Shown: positions 1 to 7,008 of the stretch, piece after piece
How positions within the stretch are numbered: position 1 is the stretch's first letter
Layout of the letters: each line of letters opens with the position of its first letter
Assembly (NCBI GenBank): GCA_005223375.1
Contig: RXOD01006316.1
Span: 1 to 10,704, forward strand
Source of the DNA: Amoebophrya sp. AT5.2
Taxonomy: Eukaryota; Sar; Dinophyceae; Syndiniales; Amoebophryaceae
Reading direction: 5' to 3'
DNA: 10,704 nt
Made by a program: the position numbers and the translations under genes
The notes under the pieces: model-generated
What the model saw: the letters and a program-made list of their open reading frames with translations, nothing else
What the model was told of the DNA's origin: nothing
The model's database searches: none

Positions 1-98
1 AACAATCAAACCAACAAAACAGGTACCTGAAAGCAGCCGCGCAAACATTAAAAATTCTCTGCAAAAAATTTTTTTAATTAGTTGGAAAATAATCAGTT

Positions 99-341
99 GA
101 AAGTGTCATATTCTTCTATCGGATACTGCCCAATATTATTGCACTTCCCCGCGGCGCCCCCCGGCCCCCGTTGAATCCGGGAAAACCGTCGAGACACTGC
201 CCAATATTATTGCACTTTTGACGAAAACGCCGGAACAGAATGACACGGAAAAAATATCTGCTGTTGTTTCAACGGGGGTCCGGGGGGACGATATGAATCG
301 CCGAAGAATATTTGACAATGTCCGATAGAAGTACAACTTTC
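99..341. mobile_element. MITE-like inverted-repeat element
   Basis: Two arms of roughly 77 bases face each other around a central part (about 178-264). The outer block is a perfect 11-bp inverted repeat (113-123 with 321-331). The inner block is a GC-rich inverted repeat (157-175 with 268-287) that differs only by one extra base on the right. The outermost six bases, GAAAGT at 99-104 and ACTTTC at 336-341, also pair. The stretches between these blocks are similar but degenerate, as in an ageing element. No transposase is encoded, so it would be non-autonomous. No exact target-site duplication is visible, and the outer limits are uncertain by about 10 bases. A large chance hairpin is unlikely given several collinear paired blocks. 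Confidence 0.7.
125..217. repeat. 22-bp perfect direct repeat inside the element
   Basis: The 22 bases at 125-146 are repeated without a change at 196-217, start to start 71 bases apart. The first copy lies in the left arm of the inverted-repeat element and the second in its central part. An exact match of this length is not expected by chance in so short a stretch. It points to an internal duplication, or to one copy of the element having inserted into or recombined with another. The right arm carries only a diverged complement of the first copy. Confidence 0.85.
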
Positions 342-393
342 TATAATATCAATGTGGTGCATCTTCTTGTCCAGCAAATACAATGTATGAGTC

Positions 394-413
394 GAATAAT
401 AAATTTATTATTC
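394..413. repeat. 20-bp perfect AT-rich palindrome
   Basis: Ten bases starting GAATAATAAA are followed directly by their exact reverse complement. The palindrome lies 66 bases before the gene A start codon. It could be a protein-binding site, a hairpin in the leader RNA, or a remnant of an inverted-repeat element. Nothing in the sequence decides between these. Confidence 0.6.
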
Positions 414-478
414 CTAAAGGAGCTGTTCCTAGGCTAAACTACTTGTACTTACACTTCTAGAGTCAATTTGTCTACTCG

Positions 479-1870
479 ATGAACAGCAACCATGATCGGG
501 GGATGGAAATCGAGGAGGACATGAATCTGGATGCGCAGATGGAGCTTCTGGCCCAGGCCCTCAGCCTGATGGAGCTCGATGAACAGGAGCGGAAAAGTAG
601 GGAGGCTCAACGTGAACAGAGGAGGAAGGAACAAAAAAATGAAACAAGGACTACAAACACCAGAAGAAGTTCTTCCTCCGTAGCAGTAGCGGGACAACAA
701 GACCAAGAGGAAGGTCAGGCGCTAGATGTTGAGGAAGAGGGACTCGCAGGCACGACTAGCACGACGCCAGCAGCTCCTGCAGCGCAGCACGATGGAGTAG
801 GAGCAGGGGCTGAAGAAGGAGCAGGGCCTCATCAAGAACAAGAAACTGAACTCAGCTCCGAGGTTCAGTCTGTAGTTGCCGGTGAACACCAGCCTAAGAC
901 CGCCTCCGATCAGCAGATCGGCCCCAGTTCCATGTTCGCGTTGGCTCAGTTGGCGCGGGCAGCGGGGGGCACCTTATTTCGAAAGTGGCGCGGGGGGGAT
1001 CGGGGGTCGAAAGTAGAGCAGCAGCTCGCCCCCGTGAACGAGGACGCGCCGATGAATTGGCGCTCGGAGCATTCGCAACAAGATCAGCAAGCGCAAGCAC
1101 CAGAAGCGGAAGAGCATGGAGGCAGTGGTAGTGCCACGACGACCCGTGAAGGAGGACAACGACAATTAGTGGATGAAGAAGAAGATCCTCATCAGAGGCA
1201 CGAGGAACTCGCGTATCATCATGACGAAAAATCGCATCCGCAAGACGACGATATCAACATGAGTAGTGACCCAAGAACAGGGTATTTGGCTGACGCTGAG
1301 GTGCTGGAACAAGTACATGATCGCAAAGAGGAAGACGGTATCGCTGGAGTGCCGAACGAGGAGGGCTATTCTCAAGAGGACCTGGCGGAAGATTCGGAGA
1401 CGTAGAATAAAAAATAAAAATAAAATTACATCCTCCATCGATATCGATTCGTAATGTTGCTTTTGATCCGGCCCCAATCTTGCACTTCGTTACTTTTCAA
1501 AGGGGAAATGCAGCAGGAATAGTGTAACGCTGACGGGAGACGAATGCTCCAATGAGAGGAGAAAAATGACAGCACAAGCAGATAATTACATGATACGCGG
1601 CTGCACATGACAACATAAGTATGTATCTGCAAAAGCATTATTAAAAAAAAAACGAACAACCTGTATATCAGGTTGTCCGACTCCGAGAAGTCCGACCAAA
1701 ACCGTACCGCTCGGCGCCAGCTCTCGCCCTCGAAGATGTCGGCAGCTCGCCGCCTCCTGGACAGGCATCCGGTCAGCCTCGCGTCTTTGGCCAGCACGGG
1801 AATTTCTTCCGACGACGAGAGCGATATGCTGGTCGACCAACAGCAACACAAACCCGCCTGCTTCGACTGA
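479..1870 (+). CDS. gene A: acidic low-complexity protein, two exons
   Basis: I do not recognise this protein. Exon 1 runs 479-1399 from an ATG that follows an in-frame stop at 458. Exon 2 runs about 1688-1870 and ends in TGA. Joined, they give about 367 residues. Residues 1-60 are charged and helix-prone, with runs of Glu, Gln and Arg that could form a short coiled coil. About residues 60-305 are low-complexity, rich in Glu, Gln, Asp, Ala and Ser, with one basic/aromatic patch (LFRKWRGGDRG) near residue 170. Exon 2 is basic and serine-rich, then ends in an acidic stretch (SSDDESDM). The third positions of exon 2 are GC-rich, which supports coding. Without splicing, exon 1 stops at the TAG at 1403. 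The two-exon model rests on the GAG repeat at both junctions and the preserved frame. A single-exon gene ending at 1405 is the alternative; A-rich AATAAA-like sequence follows that stop. Confidence 0.6.
1400..1687 (+). other. non-canonical intron of gene A (about 288 nt)
   Basis: The left edge shows GAGA at 1397-1400 and the right edge GAGA at 1685-1688. The flanking ten bases agree at eight positions. Removing 288 bases, a multiple of three, joins a Glu codon to a Lys codon and skips the stop at 1403. No GT-AG choice is obvious at this junction. The exact cut can slide within the shared GAGA. The interior is AT-rich, with a run of ten A at 1643-1652 and a hairpin at 1656-1676. That the stretch is an intron is inferred from frame and repeat, not from RNA. 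Confidence 0.5.
1656..1676 (+). repeat. hairpin near the 3' end of the gene A intron
   Basis: An 8-bp perfect stem (ACAACCTG with CAGGTTGT) encloses a 5-base loop and ends eight bases before the downstream GAG. The gene B intron has a similar hairpin at its 3' end, so the two may share a structural role in splice-site presentation or be remnants of inverted-repeat termini. Confidence 0.5.
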
Positions 1871-2208
1871 GATGTCGGGACCCTCCTGGGAAATGGGGAT
1901 CATTTCTTCATTGGAAATCGAAACCAAATGCAATGAATGCAGCACAACAGTCAGCTGCCGGAACCGAGACCGACGTCGGGATTCGGACTTCTAGCTGGAC
2001 CGCCGCTGGGCACAAGCACTAGCACTTCTTCCCCGCCTATAGTCGCTGAGTGAACTACTTTCTGGTCAATTCAAAGAACGAAAGTGCGCGCCTGGTGACG
2101 CCGTCGAACTCGAAGCGATCACTTCATAGCTACGGTCATGTTGTTAAGATGGAAACAAATCAAATGGTGGCGGCAGAGGCAGACTAGAACTTATAGCTAG
2201 AAGTACTT

Positions 2209-2226
2209 CGTCGGACGCGTCGGACG
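2209..2226. repeat. 9-bp tandem repeat, two copies
   Basis: CGTCGGACG occurs twice in direct succession. It is short, and no function is suggested by the context. Confidence 0.5.
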
Positions 2227-2534
2227 TAGACGTAAACGAAAAGCCTGCTCTTGTAGGTAGAATGGAGGACTCACGTCGAAACAAAAACATTGCACATTGC
2301 CGGGTCCACGGCTGCCGCGGCCTAGCACAACCCGTGCCTGCAGACCGGTAATCCCAGTACTAGAGCTCATGCTCAATTGAGACCTTGCAGAATGTACGAA
2401 CATCATACAAGATGAAGGCGAAGATCTATAAATGATGTGAAGGCACCAGTATCATGCAAAACCAAAAGCTAACATTAACAACTGCACTTTGTATTTATTT
2501 ACAGTCGCCGTGATGTCCTATGTGTGATTTCTTT

Positions 2535-2840
2535 CCTTGACACGAAAGTGGCCTCTACGACTTTTACCGAAGTCGAAATAGCCGAGGCAGCACAGGGCAC
2601 GGGGAGAAAGCAAATCCTGTTAATCTCGATATCGATTACATCATGTCCACAAGAAGGGGGGGACGGCGCGAACGATTACGTTCCCGCGAACCATCTGGGA
2701 CGGCCAAGAAACTTGACCACCTAGAGACCAAAATACTTGCGCTTGCCCCGACTTAGAGACGCGTATATTTTCTGCATTCACCAGCAGGCGCCACCTGACT
2801 GCATCTCCAATTGAAAGTTCGACCACTTTCGTGGCCCTTG
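2535..2840. mobile_element. MITE-like element with 5-bp target duplication
   Basis: CCTTG at 2535-2539 and again at 2836-2840 brackets a 296-bp segment. The segment begins and ends with an inverted repeat whose 11-bp core is perfect (CACGAAAGTGG at 2541-2551, its complement at 2823-2833). Pairing continues in weaker form for about 15 bases inward. Inverted termini directly inside a short direct repeat are the signature of a DNA transposon insertion. At this size, with no transposase, it would be a MITE. The element lies in a stretch with no recognised gene, so whether it is also spliced out as an intron cannot be judged. The 11-bp core alone could arise by chance; the adjoining 5-bp duplication makes that much less likely. 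Confidence 0.6.
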
Positions 2841-3315
2841 CACCGATTAATCGTTCGACGAGTTTTCGAACCGGCGCAACTCATAGCGATTATAGCCATA
2901 CCCAAAAACTACAACAAGCATGAGCACGACCCGCCGGGCAGAAATGTTACTGTAACTGATGACGAAACCAAGACCCTGAACATCTACGGAAACAACTACA
3001 ATCTACAACGCAACAAGAAGGTGGTCACTCGCCAGAGCCCGGCGCCGTGCCACCTTTCGTCCTCTGACTGTGGCGATCGCGGCGCGCGCGGCTGTCTTTT
3101 TTTACCTCCAGCTGCTGGCTGCAGGGATACAAGGAAGCCCCCTTCACTTGAAATCGAGGACAAAAAAATCATGTAAGTATGTAAAACATGAACAAGCATG
3201 AAGGCAAGTTGTTGTTGGTTCTGGTTGTGCGGTTAATATTTAGTATAAAGGTACCACTTGCACTTCGAGTTAGACTTAGACTCTTATTTTTCTTCATCTT
3301 CCACTATTATCAGAA

Positions 3316-3432
3316 ATAAAACTACTAGTGTGTGACTAAGTTGTCGTTCGTTGTTGTTCGTCGTCTTGGCGGTCCATAAAACTAGTGTGTGACTAAGTTG
3401 TCGTTCGTTGTTGTTCGTCGTCTTGGCGGTCC
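3316..3432. repeat. 60/57-bp tandem duplication
   Basis: The unit at 3316-3375 is repeated at 3376-3432. The second copy lacks three bases (ACT) near its start and is otherwise identical. Both begin ATAAAACTA and end CTTGGCGGTCC. Near identity implies a recent duplication. The unit contains repeated GTTGTTCGT-like words, which may have favoured slippage. Confidence 0.95.
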
Positions 3433-3890
3433 TTCCGTCCCCCACGTTGAATGTTTTTGTTTTGATGAAGTTTTTTATATTTATTACTTGAGCTTAATAA
3501 AAATAAGTATATCTGAACCTGCTTCCTTCCTTCACCACACCAACCATGACCATTTGTTCCATAACCATAAAATCTCGGTCTAGCTATAAGGCCACGTGTG
3601 GACGCTCTCCGGAGCTGCTGCCGTACTGGGCGCTTCGTAGCTTCAGTTGTGCGAACGACCAACGTCCCAGGACAGATTATGAAGGATTGAAGGGATTGTG
3701 GTCTGTCGTGCAAGCTGCCCCAGGAGAGATTTCCCCTGCAAGCGGCGCCCACCGCTGAAATACGCACATTAGGCTCCGTCTGAAAAAGGCGCTCGCCGCA
3801 ACCATCCAAAAAAAAAAAAACACACCACCACTCATTGACTCAGACTCTGTCTACCTATCTTCATACGCAGGCACCGAGGCCGCCCATGTT

Positions 3891-3906
3891 GAACATCTAG
3901 ATGTTC
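3891..3906. repeat. 16-bp perfect palindrome
   Basis: GAACATCTAGATGTTC reads the same on both strands and overlaps the ATG at 3901 that opens an unsupported 105-codon frame. It could be a binding site or chance. Nothing nearby supports a specific role. Confidence 0.4.
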
Positions 3907-4477
3907 TTCACGCATGGCATGTTCGGTGGCCTTGTTACGCGGTGCTGGCTGGTAGTTCCTCATCGAGCAACAACCGAGACACCGGAGGTCGCCGGCCAGT
4001 TCTTCTACGTCTGGCTTGGTAAGCGTAAGGAAGCTGCCACAACAAGACCAAGATCGACAGTCTACTTGCGATCAACAAAAGCAACACGCCATGCTCCAAC
4101 ATCAAGAGAAAGCCTTGCACACACCTGTAGTGAGGCGGCGCTCCACGCATTTTGTCTTTGTGTTGTTCTCCGACGTCCTTTTTTCTTATTGCTGAAGATC
4201 ATGTCACGCGTAGTTTAATACGTCTTTTCCTCCATGTCCTCGTCTTTTTGATCGGTAGCGTTTGGGAGGTTGTCACCAACCAATCGACCGTGAGGTTGTG
4301 CGCTTTGGGTGATGCCGTTGGACTCATCAGTGGCATGTTTGCCGCTGGTGTGCCGCTCAACAGTCCTCTCAATGTCCTCGTGTGTCGTGCACAAAGGAAG
4401 CGGTCGCTTTCGTTCGCGTTGTTCCGTCGGTCTGCCAGGCTGAATCCACATGACCTTGACCACGACAGCCTGGACTA

Positions 4478-4516
4478 GACTGAGTTCACAGACCACTGCT
4501 TGACTGAGTTCACAGA
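4478..4516. repeat. 15-bp direct repeat before the gene B start
   Basis: GACTGAGTTCACAGA occurs at 4478-4492 and 4502-4516, a 24-base period, ending five bases before the gene B ATG. It is probably a local tandem duplication in the leader. A role as a repeated regulatory site is possible but unsupported. Confidence 0.75.
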
Positions 4517-4520
4517 TGGC

Positions 4521-6203
4521 ATGACGTCACCCGCCCCAGCCTCCTGTCGTCTTCTGCTGTTTACGCGCGGCGAGGGCGAGATTTTGCAGCGGTTGGCGCC
4601 GTGGCTAGAGCAATATCGACGAGTGGTGCCGAATTTCGATGTCCTGATTCTCACCGCCGAAGACGTACCAGCGCGGAACGCGGACAACTCGCCGTTCTTT
4701 ACCGGCGCAGACACCGCATCTGCAAGCACGTCCCCCAAAACTGCTGGCGCTGATCGGGGAGGACGGAACCGAATAAACTCATCTTCAAGCAACTCGATAT
4801 CAGCGAACCCAAAGAACTCACTAGTGGAAGTAGGCACAGGTCCTGCTGCGTCCAGCTCGAGCAGCAGACGGCCATCGCTGGTGGAGGGCGGATATAATAA
4901 TGCTGGCGGAGGAGCTGTTGGGAGTTGTACTGCGGCCGGGGTAGCACGGAGTGTTGATGTTCCTCCTGACGACCGCTTCGGGGTGTTAGGACGAGGCGAC
5001 GTAGAAGTGCCTCCTGCAGCGATCATTAAGGAGCAGCTGACGATATCTGTTGGAGACCACCAGCATGGAGAAGACCGGGAGCCGTTCCAACCGCTCCTGT
5101 CGAGGGCGAGCACGTTCTCGCCCACCAGTAGCTTGTCGACGTCGCTGTGGACGCGACAATTCCGCGGGGGCTCGCGCAACGAAATCCACCGGAGGGCCGA
5201 AGCCTTCCGCCCGCACTTCATCGTGTCGGTGCTCTACCCGAAAAAGATACACACGGAGGTGCTGTCCTTGGTCGCGGAGGGGTTGGCGGTAAATTTGCAT
5301 CCGAGCCTGCTGCCCAAGCACCGCGGCTCTTTGTGTCAGTTTTGGCCAATCTTCGAGGGCGATCCGGAATCCGGCGTCACCGTGCACCAGATGTTAAGCG
5401 AGGGACCATGAGCTCGATAGCAGAAACCTACTGCTCTATTAAGACCTATCGCTCCGCGCTATCTGATTCGGGGGCATCCGGCTGTGTCTAGATAGGAGCA
5501 AAAACCTGCCTGTAGGTCACCAGAACCAGATGAAGTAGGCAGCAAGGACGAGTAGTCCGCTGTCTACGTCTATGTCTCGCTCTTGAGACGACTTGATTTC
5601 GTCTTTCGTGGGAACAAGAGAAGAAAGTGTCAATCTATCGAGCTCGTCCGCTCTCTACCGATGGTAGAGACCTTTGACAACGGGCCGGTCTACTTCCAGA
5701 GGTCGTGCGCCATTGATCCGCTGCTGGAAACTGCGGTGTCGCTGAACCGCAAGATTCTCATTCTCCTCGAGGAGTGCTTCGACTGGACGCTGAAGCTGTT
5801 CTTCGCCGAGGAAGTGGCGGCGGCGGTCTTGGCGGTCTTGGGGGGAGCCATTGATGGAGCTGCAGCTGCTCCTTGTCCGGAAGTAGAGGGACTTCTTCTG
5901 CGCGAGAAGGTGGCACGGATACAGAGCCGGCGCGAGACGAGCAAAAAGAATAAAGAAAGCGACGAAGCAGATAACGATGAACACACAACTGATACATACC
6001 CGTACCACTACAAGAAGTTTCCGTTCGACGGCGTGGTGCAACCAGAACTATGGGACCGGGGGAAAATAGACCGCTTCATACGCGCCATGTACTTTCCGCC
6101 GAAGCCGGCCGCGCGCGTCAAGAACAAGATAAAAAACCTAGACGAGTTCGTCTTCGTGCATTCGATGGAGGAGTATGATGACGCAGTGTCCTCGTGCACA
6201 TAA
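4521..6203 (+). CDS. gene B: formyltransferase (methionyl-tRNA/sugar type), two exons
   Basis: This is a 10-formyltetrahydrofolate-dependent formyltransferase, inferred from family motifs. Exon 1 is 4521-5402 and exon 2 about 5670-6203, giving about 471 residues against roughly 315 for bacterial Fmt. The first strand and helix (LLLFTRGEGEILQRLAPWL) lie at residues 11-29. The catalytic core NLHPSLLPKHRG has Asn258 and His260, followed by ESGVTVHQM. Exon 2 opens on FDNGPVYFQ, whose Asp297 completes the family Asn-His-Asp triad. The C-terminal domain shows KKFPFDG near 408 and KIDRFIRAMYFPPKP near 426-440. Two low-complexity inserts, about residues 55-225 and 345-403, explain the extra length. 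The ATG at 4521 is chosen because it precedes the first strand by ten residues. The substrate is not decided: methionyl-tRNA in an organelle, or an amino sugar. No clear organelle-targeting peptide is visible. Confidence 0.82.
5403..5669 (+). mobile_element. gene B intron, introner-like (267 nt) with inverted repeats
   Basis: Exon 1 would meet a TGA at 5409, between VHQMLSE and the expected Asp-x-Gly motif, so an intron is required. GAG at 5400-5402 and 5667-5669 flank a 267-nt segment whose removal gives HQMLSETFDNG, in frame and with the family's usual spacing. No GT-AG pair near the ends keeps the frame. Near its ends the segment carries an 11-bp perfect inverted repeat (GAGCTCGATAG at 5410-5420, complement at 5635-5645). 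ACCAT at 5405-5409 pairs with ATGGT at 5661-5665. The right arm has about 15 extra bases between its two blocks. Inverted termini plus flanking direct repeat fit a transposon-like element now acting as an intron. The exact cut can slide within GAG. Confidence 0.65.
5652..5670 (+). repeat. hairpin over the gene B acceptor
   Basis: TCTCTACC pairs perfectly with GGTAGAGA across a 3-base loop. The downstream arm contains the GAG that marks the exon junction, so the acceptor would lie in a stem if the RNA folds. Confidence 0.55.
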
Positions 6204-7008
6204 TAATTCCTCTTCAGATGATGATGAACTTGAACGGCGTGAGGACCTCCATCCGTGGCACGGCTAACCCGTCCTGGGTATCGCTCGCACGGCACGACGC
6301 CACGTGTTTAGCGGCTTTCATTTTTGCTTCGGCCTCTTCCTCTTCGTTCGCTGTCGCAGTACCTGTGCCAGACCACGTCGAGGTAGGCCGACGTCGAGGT
6401 GTCTGTAGTTCTAGTGCGCGCCGGATATGCATATGGACATCGATGTCGAAGATTTGTTCGTCTTGGCAGCGGGGATTTTTCAGGATGTCGGATCGTCCGA
6501 CGATACCCATGCAACAAGAAGCAAGTCATTCACTCCAAGCAATCACGCAGCGGCAGCCTTTGCAGGACAGTATGCCGCGCTCAGATACTCTCTGCATGGG
6601 GCTACCTCACCGAGCATTGTTCTGGTAGCGATTTGATCGAGCCATTTCGTAGTTTGTTTGGGAAAAATTCACTACCTGAGTCTTCGTTCTTCAACAAACA
6701 CTAACGAAGCCAGCGGATGATCGACTAGTGCACCAAAGAAAGTAGCAGCTGACTTCCAAAGTGTAGTAGTTGTAAGTTGAATAGCCCCGCGCAGTACTCA
6801 CTTGTACCAGAAAGGCCCATAAAGGTAGGTAAGATGAATAAGGGGCGGCGTGGTCCCGAAGTGTGGTGCTCGACGTGCTGAAAAACATTTAAGAAAGCAT
6901 TGTAAAAGTACATCCATCTGCCTCGGCGCAGATGCAGAAGTGATTCGTACTATCTTTAGCTTCTACTTCTACTTCGGCGGCTCTCGGCCATATATTTAAA
7001 GAAGAAAG
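6204..7008. other. intergenic stretch between genes B and C
   Basis: No gene is convincing here. A plus-strand frame from an ATG at 6427 to 6636 (69 codons, Ala-rich end) is open, but only about half its third positions are G or C, unlike the GC-rich third positions in gene C, and it matches no family I know. On the minus strand the frame at 6725-6913 contains something like an exon: a pyrimidine-rich stretch ending CAG, a frame, then GTGAGT. A second minus frame overlaps it. A 7-bp stem with a 6-base loop lies at 6915-6934. Pyrimidine-rich sequence (about 6958-6975) and a TATATTTAAA run precede the gene C ATG; whether these are promoter elements is unknown. Confidence 0.5.

Larger units (their letters stand above)
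1..478. other. gene-free stretch upstream of gene A
   Basis: No reading frame here looks coding on either strand; the only open frames are short and run through repeated sequence. The stretch holds the inverted-repeat element at 99-341 and the AT palindrome at 394-413, which are listed separately. The last in-frame stop before the gene A start is the TAG at 458-460. Together with the ATG at 479 this makes the stretch most likely the upstream region or 5' untranslated region of gene A. An upstream exon ending before 460 cannot be excluded. Confidence 0.6.
1871..4520. other. long stretch without a convincing gene
   Basis: Several open frames of 60-140 codons occur on both strands, but none has a recognised domain, most lack an ATG start, and they overlap each other in opposite directions. 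The longest plus-strand candidates lie at about 2841-3176 (no ATG, ends in a lysine-rich stretch), 3901-4218 (ATG, 105 residues, no homology recognised) and 4152-4478 (no ATG). A short multi-exon gene with non-canonical introns could be hidden here and would escape reading by eye. What can be supported is repeated sequence: the element at 2540-2835, the tandem duplication at 3316-3432, a run of 13 A near 3808-3820, the palindrome at 3891-3906 and the direct repeat at 4478-4516. Confidence 0.5.

Noticed and set aside
1404..1427. AATAAA-like runs after the gene A exon 1 stop as a polyadenylation signal
   Set aside because: The same A-rich sequence lies inside the proposed intron, and this signal is not a dependable one in dinoflagellates. 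It stays as the alternative for a one-exon gene A.
2811..2834. T-arm-like hairpin (GAAAGT, TTCGACC, ACTTTC) hinting at a tRNA
   Set aside because: The base pair closing the T loop is wrong, and no anticodon or acceptor stem can be built around it on either strand.
2272..3465. Two frames on opposite strands (about 2272-2310 minus, 3443-3465 plus) both encode a V-[EQ]-CFCFD motif, which recalls the CFCF motif of COX11
   Set aside because: Flanking residues do not fit COX11 on either strand, and the DNA similarity is limited to about 15 bases around a T-rich word.
2190..3590. 11-bp inverted pair (2190-2200 and 3580-3590) suggesting a 1.4-kb inverted repeat
   Set aside because: Matches of this length are expected by chance in a 10-kb window, and the intervening arms do not align.
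3901..4218. 105-codon ATG frame
   Set aside because: No recognised domain, uneven composition, and an opposite-strand frame equally open. No evidence beyond length.
4475..5221. 248-codon minus-strand frame opposite gene B
   Set aside because: It mirrors the low-complexity insert of the formyltransferase exon, whose conserved motifs fix the plus strand as coding.
6427..6636. 69-codon ATG frame after gene B
   Set aside because: Third positions are about half G/C, unlike the confident exons, and frames on the other strand overlap it. Kept only as a note.
6990..7000. TATATTTAAA run before gene C as a TATA box
   Set aside because: Such AT runs are common here, dinoflagellates generally lack a standard TATA box, and no transcript start is known.
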